Below are positions 26,290 to 35,724 of a stretch of DNA of 64,000 nucleotides, one piece after another. The notes below the pieces were generated by a model. That model was not told the origin of the DNA. It saw only the letters and a program-made list of their open reading frames with translations, and did not search any database. Position numbers and translations under genes: made by a program. Source of the DNA: Candidatus Epulonipiscium sp. (lineage in GTDB: Bacteria; Bacillota; Clostridia; Lachnospirales; Defluviitaleaceae); assembly GCA_012519205.1 (NCBI GenBank), contig JAAYQR010000012.1, positions 25,399 through 89,398 of the forward strand, written 5' to 3'. Every line of letters starts with the position of its first letter. Position 1 is the first letter of the stretch.

Positions 26290-28161
26290 ATGAGTTCTTG
26301 TCATTCTAATATACCTATTGACCTTAAAAGTCATGCCGATAAAACTAAGCTTATCTTAGTTGGAAATCCTAATGTAGGTAAATCTGTTTTTTTTAATGCC
26401 TTAACAGGTCTATATGTAGATGTATCTAATTTTCCTGGGACAACAGTGGATATAAGCCATGGAATATACAAAAATTATGTTGTTATCGATACCCCCGGTG
26501 TCTATGGTGTTTCTTCTTTTAATGATGAAGAGCGGGTTGCTAGAGACGTTATTCTTGAAGGAGATATCATCTTAAATGTGGTGGATGCTGTTCATATGGA
26601 AAGGGATTTGTTTCTTACTCAACAACTTATTGATATGGGGAAAAGAGTAATAATTGCCCTTAATATGATGGATGATGTAAAAAGAAATGGACTTCTTATA
26701 GATATAAAAAAGCTATCAGAATCCCTAGGGGTCCCAATTATCCCCACAATTGCAGTGGATAAAATAGGCTTGGATGAAGTAAAAAACAGCTTAGAAAAAG
26801 CCTCCATAGGTAATCCCATAAGCGGAATTAAAGGCCTATTGAAAGAGGCCTCCACCTTGGTGTCAAATCCATCCGAAGCCCTCCTTGTACTAGAAGAGGA
26901 TGAAAATATAATAACAAGGAATAATATTAAAAATAATGATAAATATGAATCTAGGGAAAAAATATACCGCCAAAGAAGGGAAAAGGTTAATGAAATCATA
27001 GATTCTGTTGTAACCCAAACCATGGATGGGGCTAATTTTAGAACTCGCCTCAGTCAAATTATGTTAAGACCCCTTACAGGTATACCTATACTTATTTTGA
27101 CTTTATATATTATGTACAAGTTTCTGGGGGTTTTTATAGCCCAAACTGTTGTAGATTTCACAGAAGAAGTAATTATGGGTACTTATTATAATAATTTTAT
27201 AATTGATATCTTTGGTCCCCTTGTAGATGGTCACAATTTCTTAAAAAGGTTTTTGATTGGAGATTTTGGAATATTGACTATGGTTCCCATTTATATACTA
27301 GGGCTTCTCCTTCCTTTAGTTATAGGTTTTTATTTTTTACTAGCTTTATTAGAGGATTCTGGGTATCTACCAAGAATTGCTACACTAGTTGATAAAGTTT
27401 TAACTAAGTTAGGCCTAAATGGACGGGCAATTATTCCAATTATCTTGGGATTTGGTTGTGTTACCATGGCGACTGTTACAACAAGAATACTAGGCTCTAA
27501 AAGAGAAAGATTCATAGCAACCATGCTTCTTGGACTTACAATCCCTTGTTCTGCTCAACTAGGGGTAATTGTTGGGATGATTAGTGCCCTAGGCCCTAAT
27601 TACTTTTTAATTTATCTTATTACCATTATTGCCGTATTTGTAATTTCTGGGACTGTTTTAAATAAGGTTTTACCCGGTCAATCAACCGACCTTTTAATCG
27701 ATATCCCTCCCCTTAGGATTCCGAGAATAAAAAATATTTTGTCTAAAACTTATACAAAGACCATAATGTTCTTAAAAGAAGCTTCCCCACTATTTTTAAT
27801 TGGGGCTATACTTATTACCTTTATGGAACACTTTGGTATCCTAATTGCTATTCAAAATGCTATTTCTCCTTTAACAGAGGGATTTCTAAAACTTCCTAAG
27901 GAGGTAGCAACTGCATTTATCATGGGTATTGTAAGAAGGGACTTTGGGGCTGCGGGTTTATTTAGACTAGTAGACTTAGGTATGCTAAACCAAGCTCAAA
28001 CATTAATTTCTCTGGTTGTAATTACCCTTTTTGTACCCTGTATAGCAGCTATCTTAGTTATTTTTAAGGAAAGAAGCTTAAAGGAATCTATTGCTATTTG
28101 GTTTGGAAGTATGTTTACCTCATTTTTAGTGGGTGGAATTCTAGCAGCTATATTAATCTAG
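26290..28161 (+). CDS. feoB: Ferrous iron transporter FeoB
   Basis: 623 residues from the ATG at 26290, which follows GGAGGAG by 4-5 bases; the reading frame is open further upstream but overlaps feoA and lacks a site. N-terminal G domain with G1 GNPNVGKS, G3 DTPG and G4 NMMD, then a spacer and a membrane region with about eight helices carrying two Gate motifs. It imports Fe2+ under anaerobic conditions. A loop region near residues 185-240 is Asn/Glu-rich. Shorter than many FeoB proteins (about 660-770), but all recognisable segments are present. Confidence 0.95.
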   Translation: MSSCHSNIPIDLKSHADKTKLILVGNPNVGKSVFFNALTGLYVDVSNFPGTTVDISHGIYKNYVVIDTPGVYGVSSFNDEERVARDVILEGDIILNVVDAVHMERDLFLTQQLIDMGKRVIIALNMMDDVKRNGLLIDIKKLSESLGVPIIPTIAVDKIGLDEVKNSLEKASIGNPISGIKGLLKEASTLVSNPSEALLVLEEDENIITRNNIKNNDKYESREKIYRQRREKVNEIIDSVVTQTMDGANFRTRLSQIMLRPLTGIPILILTLYIMYKFLGVFIAQTVVDFTEEVIMGTYYNNFIIDIFGPLVDGHNFLKRFLIGDFGILTMVPIYILGLLLPLVIGFYFLLALLEDSGYLPRIATLVDKVLTKLGLNGRAIIPIILGFGCVTMATVTTRILGSKRERFIATMLLGLTIPCSAQLGVIVGMISALGPNYFLIYLITIIAVFVISGTVLNKVLPGQSTDLLIDIPPLRIPRIKNILSKTYTKTIMFLKEASPLFLIGAILITFMEHFGILIAIQNAISPLTEGFLKLPKEVATAFIMGIVRRDFGAAGLFRLVDLGMLNQAQTLISLVVITLFVPCIAAILVIFKERSLKESIAIWFGSMFTSFLVGGILAAILI

Positions 28162-28202
28162 TATGTAATGGACCTAATTCTTACTTATTGGAAGGTGATA
28201 AT

Positions 28203-28358
28203 ATGAAATGTCCAACTTGTGGTAATGAGGTAGATGTAAAGGCAACCTCCCGATGTCCTAGATGCAACTCCATCATCTCATATCCTTATAAGAAATGTGA
28301 GGAATGTAAGGGTTGTTCCGTATTTAGTAAATGCCCTTCAGAAACAAATAAAAAGTAG
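28203..28358 (+). CDS. Small CxxC-rich zinc-ribbon protein in the feo operon
   Basis: 51 residues. Starts at the ATG preceded by GGAAGGTGA. Sequence shows CPTCG, CPRC, CEEC and CSVFSKC cysteine pairs, enough for two zinc or Fe-S sites, with no membrane segment. It lies 41 bp after feoB and ends at the operon terminator, so it is probably the third gene of the feo operon, where other bacteria have FeoC or a Cys-rich FeoB-associated protein. It does not look like FeoC (no winged helix visible). An iron-sensing or assembly role is speculation. Confidence 0.75.
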   Translation: MKCPTCGNEVDVKATSRCPRCNSIISYPYKKCEECKGCSVFSKCPSETNKK

Positions 28359-28383
28359 GTAATTTAAAAAATTACCTACTTTT
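28351..28383. terminator. Bidirectional terminator between feo operon and rubredoxin gene
   Basis: Perfect 15-bp stem (AAAAGTAGGTAATTT with its complement) and AAA loop, overlapping the stop of the small zinc-ribbon gene and 25 bp from the end of the convergent rubredoxin gene. T-rich on both sides. Confidence 0.88.
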
Positions 28384-28407
28384 TATTTTTAGAAAAAACT
28401 TCATAAT

Positions 28408-28566
28408 TTATTGTTCTTCAAATTGATCCTTTGGCACCCCGCACATAGGACAAACCCAGTCTTCTGGAACATCTTCAAAAGCTGTTCCAGGAGCTACCCC
28501 ATTATCCGGATCCCCATCTGCTGGATCGTAAACATACCCACATACTAGACATACCCATTTACTCAT
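28408..28566 (-). CDS. Rubredoxin
   Basis: 52 residues, the standard size. The two iron-binding knuckles are CLVCG (Cys6, Cys9) and CPMCG (Cys39, Cys42), with the conserved [16 protein letters not shown] loop. A one-electron Fe(SCys)4 carrier in the cytoplasm that in clostridia passes electrons from NADH:rubredoxin oxidoreductase to flavodiiron proteins, both encoded about 3-5 kb upstream. RBS AAGGGAGAA precedes the ATG. Monocistronic, convergent with the feo operon. Confidence 0.97.
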   Translation of the reverse strand: MSKWVCLVCGYVYDPADGDPDNGVAPGTAFEDVPEDWVCPMCGVPKDQFEEQ

Positions 28567-28690
28567 AAAAATTCTCCCTTCATAATGTATTATGTATAAT
28601 TATAAATATACCCAAATCTTATACATAATATACCACTATTTTTTTCCTTTGTCAAAGACTTATTACCTGATAAGAATTATTATTTAGCTT

Positions 28691-30454
28691 TTACTTTTTC
28701 TTTTCTGGAACCCCATTATAAACAAACCCTTTTTTACTTTCTACAGTTATTAAGGTCCCACTTCTTATTAGAGCCACAGCATTATCAGCCCCGATAATCA
28801 CAGGTATATCTAGAGCTCTTCCGACAATGGCAGCATGAGAATCTTCTCCCTCTTCCCCATCTTCTACGATAATAGCAGAGGCTTTTTTCATATAAGGTAG
28901 AAACTCATTATTAGTTTTATGAGTTACTAGGATATTCCCTTTTTTAAAATACTTTTCAGCTTCTTCTATTACCTTAATCACACTGGCGGTCCCCGAAACA
29001 GTTTTTCGTCCTATACCTATTCCCTTAACTAATACATTTCCCACAATATGGACTTTTAAAATATTGGTTGTTCCTGATATTCCAACAGGAACCCCCGCAG
29101 TGATTACAATCAAATCCCCTGATTTAGCCAATCCGATTTCTACTGACTTTTCAACTGCTTGGCTAAAAATCTCGTCCGTTGTTGGTTTTAACTCTGTCAT
29201 AACTGGTACACAGCCCCAAACCAAACTCAATTGTCTCCAGGTTTGTTCATCCGTGGTGCAACCCAGTACTGGAGAAGAAGGTCTGAATTTTGATACCAAT
29301 CTTGCTGTTCCCCCAGATTTTGTTACCGTTACAATGCAAGCGGCATTTAAATCCGCAGCAGTTGTACAGGTAGCATGGCTTATGGCATTGGTTATATTTG
29401 TTTGGATTGATCTGTGGTATTCATTCATATTTTTAATATAATCTATAGAGCTTTCTGTCCTTTTTGCTATAGTTGCCATCATCATTACACTTTCTATAGG
29501 ATAAGAGCCCTTTGCAGTTTCTCCAGATAGCATAATAGCATCTGTACCGTCAAAAATAGCATTGGCAACGTCATTAGCCTCTGCCCTTGTAGGTCTTGGG
29601 TTCCTAACCATGGAATCTAGCATTTGGGTGGCAGTTATTACTGGTTTTCCAATCTTATTGGCTTTTTTAATAAGCATTTTTTGAACTAAAGGCACTTCTT
29701 CCGTTGCAATTTCTACTCCTAGATCTCCTCTAGCCACCATTATCCCATCGGCTACTTCTAGGATTTCATCTATATTATTTACGCCATCTCTATTTTCTAT
29801 CTTCGCAATAATTGCAATGCTATTTCCACCATTTTCTTCTAGTATCTTTCTAATTTTTATTACATCATTAGCGGAACGGATAAATGAAGCCGCTATATAG
29901 TCAAAGCCCATTTTTATACCAAACTTAATATCTTCTGTATCTTTTTCAGTTAGGGAAGGTAGATTTACATATACATCCGGGATATTGACTCCTTTCTTAG
30001 AGCTAATGGGCCCCCCATTTATTACTTCACATTCCACTTCTGTATCAGTCAAGTTTTTAACCCTAAGTTCTATAAGTCCATCGTCTAAAAGAACTCTACT
30101 GCCCCGCCTTAAATCGAAGGGTAGGTTTTTATAAGTAACACTAACCCTATTTTCGTCTCCTTCTATCTCTTCACTAGTTAGGGTAAAGGATTTTCCTTGT
30201 TGTAAAAAAACCTGTTCCTTGGCAAAGTTTTTAATGCGAATTTCAGGGCCTTTAGTATCTAAGACCAAAGGTATGGGGACATTTAATTCTTCCCTAGCTA
30301 CAATAAGATTTTTAATGGTTTCCCCATGGGATTCATAGGTACCATGGGAAAAATTGATTCTTGCTGCGTTCATCCCATTAGTAATTAATTTCTTTATGGT
30401 TTCCACATCACTAGAGGATGGTCCTAAAGTGCATACAATTTTAGTTTTTCTCAT
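28691..30454 (-). CDS. pyk: Pyruvate kinase with C-terminal PEP-utilizer domain
   Basis: 587 residues from the ATG at 30454 (AGGAG just upstream); a longer in-frame start overlaps pfkA. Residues 1-470 are a standard pyruvate kinase: GPSS near the start, MVARGDLGVEI, the active-site block KPVITATQMLDSM and the ADP/K+ site. The last about 110 residues are an extra domain like the mobile domain of PEP-utilising enzymes, with EDSHAAIVGRALDIPVI, as in Bacillus Pyk. It catalyses the final step of glycolysis. It lies 10 bp downstream of pfkA on the same strand, forming a glycolytic operon. Confidence 0.96.
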   Translation of the reverse strand: MRKTKIVCTLGPSSSDVETIKKLITNGMNAARINFSHGTYESHGETIKNLIVAREELNVPIPLVLDTKGPEIRIKNFAKEQVFLQQGKSFTLTSEEIEGDENRVSVTYKNLPFDLRRGSRVLLDDGLIELRVKNLTDTEVECEVINGGPISSKKGVNIPDVYVNLPSLTEKDTEDIKFGIKMGFDYIAASFIRSANDVIKIRKILEENGGNSIAIIAKIENRDGVNNIDEILEVADGIMVARGDLGVEIATEEVPLVQKMLIKKANKIGKPVITATQMLDSMVRNPRPTRAEANDVANAIFDGTDAIMLSGETAKGSYPIESVMMMATIAKRTESSIDYIKNMNEYHRSIQTNITNAISHATCTTAADLNAACIVTVTKSGGTARLVSKFRPSSPVLGCTTDEQTWRQLSLVWGCVPVMTELKPTTDEIFSQAVEKSVEIGLAKSGDLIVITAGVPVGISGTTNILKVHIVGNVLVKGIGIGRKTVSGTASVIKVIEEAEKYFKKGNILVTHKTNNEFLPYMKKASAIIVEDGEEGEDSHAAIVGRALDIPVIIGADNAVALIRSGTLITVESKKGFVYNGVPEKKK

Positions 30455-30464
30455 TATATTACTC

Positions 30465-31439
30465 CTATATCGAAAGAATTTTGGATACTTCGTACATTCT
30501 TTCATCTATTGTTTTTTTCATTTTTAATGCCTCGTTGATATCATAGTCTGTATATTTTCCTTCTCGGTAAGCTACGACACGGTTGGTTTTTCCTTCACAA
30601 AGAAGATCCACCGCCATAGCTCCCATCATGGAGGCATGGAGCCTATCAAGGGCAGATGGACTTCCCCCTCTTTGAAGATGACCTAGTATACTAGCCCTGG
30701 TTTCTATTCCTGTAACCTCTTCTATTTTGCTAGCGAGTTGCTCGGAACCTCCAACCCCTTCTGCTGAAATAATCAAATAATGTTTTTTACCTTTTTGTTT
30801 ACTTTCTAGAATTTCTCTTATTATGTCTTCATCAGATGATCTTTCCTTTTCGGGAACCAAAACCATTTCCGCTCCATTGCTTATTGCACTCCAAAGGGCG
30901 ATGTATCCTGCATTTCTTCCCATAACTTCTACAATACTACATCTTTCGTGAGATGTTGAAGTATCCCTTATTTTATTGATAGCCTCCATAGCCGTATTTA
31001 CGGCGGTATCAAAACCTATTGTGTAATCGGTGCATGCAACATCAAGGTCAATTGTGCCAGGAACTCCTATTGTATTGATACCTAAACTAGCTAACTTCTC
31101 TGCTCCCTCAAAAGAGCCATCCCCACCTATAACAACAAGACCTTCTATGCCAAATACCTTACACATATTGGCTCCTCGTTTTTGTCCTTCTAACTTAACA
31201 AACTCGGGACATCTTGCAGTTTGAAGAATAGTGCCTCCTCTTTGAATGGTATCGGATACACTCTTTGTATTCATTTCAAAAATATCTCCATGAATAAGAC
31301 CATTGTATCCTTTTCTTACACCCATTACTTTAAGTCCCCTTGCAATAGCTGTACGCACAACAGAGCGAATAGCTGCATTCATTCCTGGAGCGTCCCCACC
31401 ACTTGTTAGTACACCGATAGTTTTTATCTTCTTGCTCAT
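30465..31439 (-). CDS. pfkA: ATP-dependent 6-phosphofructokinase
   Basis: 324 residues, normal for bacterial PfkA. N-terminal GVLTSGGDAPGMNAAIR, the IGGDGSFEGA nucleotide site, the catalytic stretch GTIDLDVACTDYTIGFDTA, and the EVMGRNAGYIAL segment are all visible. The Gly that follows GGDGS marks ATP rather than pyrophosphate use (GGDG-S). First gene of the pfkA-pyk operon, with RBS GGAGGG. Commits fructose-6-phosphate to glycolysis. Confidence 0.97.
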   Translation of the reverse strand: MSKKIKTIGVLTSGGDAPGMNAAIRSVVRTAIARGLKVMGVRKGYNGLIHGDIFEMNTKSVSDTIQRGGTILQTARCPEFVKLEGQKRGANMCKVFGIEGLVVIGGDGSFEGAEKLASLGINTIGVPGTIDLDVACTDYTIGFDTAVNTAMEAINKIRDTSTSHERCSIVEVMGRNAGYIALWSAISNGAEMVLVPEKERSSDEDIIREILESKQKGKKHYLIISAEGVGGSEQLASKIEEVTGIETRASILGHLQRGGSPSALDRLHASMMGAMAVDLLCEGKTNRVVAYREGKYTDYDINEALKMKKTIDERMYEVSKILSI

Positions 31440-31604
31440 TTTATTCCCTCCGTTATTGTCTTTGTTTATCTTATACTTAGTTTATCCCTATTCTCTAATG
31501 TGTATATTATTATGCTTTTAAAATTTTTATCGAAAATCTATATACATTGTAATAAATTTAGATTTTTATTTCAATAAGAATCTAATTTTTGTTTTGCTTC
31601 GGGC
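31440..31604. promoter_or_regulatory. Intergenic region before pfkA-pyk
   Basis: 165 bp between the dnaE stop and the pfkA start, both minus strand. Contains an imperfect inverted repeat (AAATTTAGATT / AATCTAATTT at about 31555-31590) that may end dnaE transcription, and AT-rich sequence suitable for a pfkA promoter. No confident cre or CggR-like site was seen. Confidence 0.35.
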
Positions 31605-34600
31605 TTATTTCTCCGTAATAACTACATTTTCTTCCCCTAGTATATGTTTTAATTTATAAATTAAATCCTCCTTAGGGGAAATCCATAGACTTTTAGCAGC
31701 TCTCATGGTTTTATTTAGGGCTTCAATGTGTATTATAACCGGTACATCGCCCCTGCAATTTAGTAAAATTGGCTTAATCTCATCTATTATCTCCATATTT
31801 CCTTTAGATACAGGAATTTTTAAATATAGCTTAGTTTTTTTTATCTCTTTTTGTTCTTTCATCTCTCCAAAAGGGATTATTTCTTCACATATTAGTTTTG
31901 CATCCTCATCTTCCCTTATGGCAACTCTCCCTTTAGTATATATAATTTCATCTTCTTGTAGGTACTTAGAATACCTTTCATATATCTTAGGAAACACTAT
32001 AATCTCCACTGCCCCCTGTAAATCCTCTAAAGTTACGAATGCCATGACCTGATTGCTTCTAGTTGATTTAATGCTTTTATCGGCAATCATCCCCCCTATA
32101 ATGACCCTTTGTCCATCGACTATAGAAGGTAGTTCTTCCTCCCTTTTAATAAAATCAAAACTTGAGGCGCTAGTATTATTTTTCAACTCCTGAGCATACT
32201 CATCTAAGGGATGCCCACTCAAATACATACCTAATACTTCCTTTTCCATGGCTAAAAATATTTTCATGGGATATTCGTCCATACTTGGAAGAGTATCTTC
32301 TTTGGTGACTCCCTCTTGCCCAAAGTCAAATAAATTAATCTGACCTTCGATTGTTTTTTTCCTTTGATTATTAATATTATCTGAAACCTGTTTATAAACT
32401 GAAATATATTGGCTTCTTTTTCCCCCCAAGGAATCAAGGGCCCCCGCCTTAATAAGGCTTTCCATACTTCTTTTATTTAAATCCCCGCTATCCATTCTTT
32501 CAAAAAAATCTACTAGGCTTATAAAGCTACCATTTTTCTTCCTTTCTTTTACAATAGCTTCTACCATAGACTTTCCTACATTTTTTATTGCTGCAAGTCC
32601 ATATCTTATTTTACCGCAGGATACAGAAAACGAAGGCAACCCTTCATTGATATCAGGGGAAATCAAATCAATCCCCATCTTCTTGCAAGCATAAATGTAT
32701 TCTTTAATCTTATCGGTATTATCCATTACAGAGGTCATAAGTGCTGCCATAAATTCTACAGGGTAATGGGCTTTTAGCCATGCAGTCTGGTAGGCCACTA
32801 CAGCATAGGCAGCAGCATGGGATTTATTGAAAGCATATTTTGCAAAATCCGTCATTTCATCAAATATTTTTTCTGCAATCTGTATGGGAATTCCCTTATT
32901 AACACATCCAGGAACTTCTTTACCATTGCCATGGACAAAATTTCTTCTTTCTTCTGCCATAACATCGGCTTTTTTCTTTGACATGGCCCTTCGGACCAAA
33001 TCACTCCGTCCTAGGCTATATCCTGCCAAATCCCTTACAATCTGCATAACCTGTTCTTGATAAACTATGCAACCGTAGGTTGTGCTTAAAATCGGCTCAA
33101 GGGCAAGGGTTGAATATTCTATAGCCTCTTTATTTTTTTTACCTTTAATATATTTAGGGATAAAATCCATGGGACCCGGACGATAAAGGGAAATCCCTGC
33201 AATGATATCTTCAAGGTCTCTCGGCTGAAGTTCTTTCATAAAGTTTTTCATTCCTGTACTTTCTAGCTGAAAAACTCCTTCTGTTTTGGCTGCGGATATT
33301 AAAGCATAAACTTCTTTATCATTAAAATCTATTTTATCTATATCTATTCTTGTTCCATAATTAGATTCTATTTGCTCTAGGGCGCTGCGGATAACCGTTA
33401 ATGTCCTAAGTCCTAAAAAGTCCATTTTAAGAAGCCCTAACTCCTCTAGGGTTGTCATAGTAAATTGGGTTGTAATTACCCCCTCATTAGCATTAAGAGG
33501 AACATATTCCACTACTGGTTCTTTTGATATAACTACCCCAGCTGCATGGGTTGATGAATGTCTTGGAAGGCCTTCTAGTCTTCTTGACATATCTATAAGA
33601 TAGCGGATTCTTTCATCACTTTCATACAATTGTCTTAATTCATTATTAATTTCCAAAGCCCTATCGATTGTTATACCTAATTCTGTTGGAATCATTTTAG
33701 CTATCTTGTCGACTTCTGCATAGGGCATATTTATAGCCCGTCCGACATCCCGAATAACTGCCCTTGCTGACATGGTTCCAAAGGTAATAATCTGGGCTAC
33801 TCTATCTTCCCCATATTTTCCTATAACATAATCTATAACTTCTTGCCTTCTCTCATAACAAAAATCAATATCTATATCAGGCATACTAACTCTTTCAGGG
33901 TTTAAAAATCTTTCAAAGAGTAGCTGGTATTCTATGGGGTCAATGTTGGTAATAGAAAGGCAGTATGCTACTATACTTCCTGCTGCCGAACCTCTTCCAG
34001 GACCTACCATAATACCATTGTCCTTAGCATATTTTATGAAATCCCATACTATTAGAAAATAGTCCACATATCCCATTTGCTCTATGGTCATTAATTCATA
34101 TTCAAGTCTTTTCTTAAGTTCATTATTATGATTAGGATACCTCAGGTTAAAACCTTCTTGACATAGCTTTCTTAAGTATTCATTAGGGGTATATCCCTTG
34201 GGAACATCGTATTGGGGTAATTTTAATTCATGAAAGGTAAACTCCACATTACATCTTTGGGAAATTTTATAGGTATTTTCTATTGCTTCTTTAGCATAGG
34301 GAAACCTTTCCAGCATTTCATTGGAAGATTTTAAATAAAACTCTCCCCCCGGATAAATCATTCTATCCTCATCTTCCATAGTCTTTGCTGTTTGAATACA
34401 AAGTAGTATTTCATGGGCCTTATTATCCTCTTTATAGGTATAATGAACATCATTAGTGGCCACTAAAGGAATACCCGTATCTTTACTCATGCGAAATAGA
34501 TTCTGATTGACTTCTCCCTGTTCCCTCATCCCATGATCTTGAAGTTCAAGATAAAAGTTACCCTTACCTAATATTTCTTCATAGCTAAGGGCAATCTCTA

Positions 34601-35084
34601 CTGCCTTCTCATAGGAGACTTCCCTTATAGTTTTGGCAACTGGCCCCGCAAGGCAAGCACTAAGCCCTATTAAGCCATCGGAATGCTTTTCTAAAAGTTC
34701 CAAATCAATTCTCGGTTTATGATAAAATCCTTCTATAAAACCATGGGAGACCAACTTAACTAAGTTTTTATAGCCTTTCATGTTTTCTGCCAAAAGAACA
34801 AGGTGAAAATAATTTGCATCTTGTTTTTCCTTATCAAAACGGCTCCTTGGAGCTACGTACACTTCACAACCTATAATAGGCTTTATCCCTTGTTTTTTTG
34901 CTTCTTTATAGAAGTCTATAACGCCATACATAGTTCCATGATCCGTTATGGCTATACTATCCATTCCCAATTCCTTAGTTCTTGTAATTAACTCATTAAT
35001 CTTGCAAGAACCATCCAAAAGGCTATATTCTGTATGAACATGAAGATGGGTAAAGGAGATATTGTTTGATGTAGTTTTATCCAT
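31605..35084 (-). CDS. dnaE: DNA polymerase III alpha subunit (DnaE)
   Basis: 1159 residues from the ATG at 35084, 9 bases after GGAAGG; another ATG at 35093 abuts that site and is less likely. N-terminal PHP domain (THLHVHTEYSLLDG), polymerase catalytic aspartates in PDIDIDFCYERR, the GPGRGSAAGS finger, and a C-terminal OB-fold from about residue 990. This is the DnaE type; the length and HHLH PHP signature separate it from PolC. Located just upstream of pfkA-pyk, an arrangement also known in Bacillus (with acc genes between). Confidence 0.97.
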   Translation of the reverse strand: MDKTTSNNISFTHLHVHTEYSLLDGSCKINELITRTKELGMDSIAITDHGTMYGVIDFYKEAKKQGIKPIIGCEVYVAPRSRFDKEKQDANYFHLVLLAENMKGYKNLVKLVSHGFIEGFYHKPRIDLELLEKHSDGLIGLSACLAGPVAKTIREVSYEKAVEIALSYEEILGKGNFYLELQDHGMREQGEVNQNLFRMSKDTGIPLVATNDVHYTYKEDNKAHEILLCIQTAKTMEDEDRMIYPGGEFYLKSSNEMLERFPYAKEAIENTYKISQRCNVEFTFHELKLPQYDVPKGYTPNEYLRKLCQEGFNLRYPNHNNELKKRLEYELMTIEQMGYVDYFLIVWDFIKYAKDNGIMVGPGRGSAAGSIVAYCLSITNIDPIEYQLLFERFLNPERVSMPDIDIDFCYERRQEVIDYVIGKYGEDRVAQIITFGTMSARAVIRDVGRAINMPYAEVDKIAKMIPTELGITIDRALEINNELRQLYESDERIRYLIDMSRRLEGLPRHSSTHAAGVVISKEPVVEYVPLNANEGVITTQFTMTTLEELGLLKMDFLGLRTLTVIRSALEQIESNYGTRIDIDKIDFNDKEVYALISAAKTEGVFQLESTGMKNFMKELQPRDLEDIIAGISLYRPGPMDFIPKYIKGKKNKEAIEYSTLALEPILSTTYGCIVYQEQVMQIVRDLAGYSLGRSDLVRRAMSKKKADVMAEERRNFVHGNGKEVPGCVNKGIPIQIAEKIFDEMTDFAKYAFNKSHAAAYAVVAYQTAWLKAHYPVEFMAALMTSVMDNTDKIKEYIYACKKMGIDLISPDINEGLPSFSVSCGKIRYGLAAIKNVGKSMVEAIVKERKKNGSFISLVDFFERMDSGDLNKRSMESLIKAGALDSLGGKRSQYISVYKQVSDNINNQRKKTIEGQINLFDFGQEGVTKEDTLPSMDEYPMKIFLAMEKEVLGMYLSGHPLDEYAQELKNNTSASSFDFIKREEELPSIVDGQRVIIGGMIADKSIKSTRSNQVMAFVTLEDLQGAVEIIVFPKIYERYSKYLQEDEIIYTKGRVAIREDEDAKLICEEIIPFGEMKEQKEIKKTKLYLKIPVSKGNMEIIDEIKPILLNCRGDVPVIIHIEALNKTMRAAKSLWISPKEDLIYKLKHILGEENVVITEK

Positions 35085-35162
35085 ATAATGCATCCTTCCG
35101 TAAACTCATACAATATCCCTATTATATCATACTCACACAGGTTTACCTAGCTGGCCAAAATA

Positions 35163-35198
35163 AAAAATATCCCTATTATTATGCTAAGGGATATTTTT
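35163..35198 (-). terminator. Terminator between the 90-residue gene and dnaE
   Basis: AAAAATATCCCT and AGGGATATTTTT form a 12-bp stem with a 12-base loop. Downstream of the 35251 gene on the minus strand and followed there by T-rich sequence, so dnaE should have its own promoter between here and 35084. Confidence 0.7.
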
Positions 35199-35250
35199 AT
35201 TTATATTTTTAAAAATAAATGAGTTTTATCCTATAAAGATATCTTCCCCA

Positions 35251-35523
35251 TTAGTATAATCCTTCCTTTTTGGGTAAGAAAAATATTTTTTTTACAGCTT
35301 CAATATTTGCATTGATAAAAATATCGGGATAACCTGATGCTCTTAATTCGTTTACATATTTTTCAATCACCGTTTCTTCTACTTCCTCTAATTCAATGTC
35401 ATGATTATCTAGATATTCTGCAAAATGATGCATACCGGATATATATCTTATCCTATTCTCCATAGATGTCTCGTAAGTGCTAAAGGTATTGACAATTTCT
35501 TTATCCACAATCTCTAAATCCAT
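35251..35523 (-). CDS. Small protein resembling an integrase core-binding (SAM-like) domain
   Basis: 90 residues, preceded by AAGGAGG. The helical pattern, with TYETSMENRIRYISGMHHF, then EYLDNHDI, EEVEETVIEKYVNEL and INANIEAVKKIF, resembles the N-terminal SAM-like domain of tyrosine recombinases, but no catalytic domain follows: the frame ends and the next gene is dnaE. It may be a stand-alone DNA-binding protein or the relic of an integrase. No att site or other mobile-element genes are nearby. Function unknown. Confidence 0.6.
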   Translation of the reverse strand: MDLEIVDKEIVNTFSTYETSMENRIRYISGMHHFAEYLDNHDIELEEVEETVIEKYVNELRASGYPDIFINANIEAVKKIFFLPKKEGLY

Positions 35524-35724
35524 AACAGGCCTCCTTTTTTATTTATCAGTATCTCCTTTTATAATAAATTTATTAAGGTAATTCTATTATAACACTTCTT
35601 CAAGAAATTTCCATATAAAATACAGGTATCTTTTATACCTGTATTCCATGAGTTTAAAATATAAAATTTATCAAAGATAAGTAATCCTAAATATCCTAAA
35701 TATCTAATGTTTCAAGGCGATTTT

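Noticed and set aside
28098..28202. Upstream extension of the small zinc-ribbon frame into feoB
   Set aside because: No ribosome site; the ATG at 28203 has GGAAGGTGA directly upstream.
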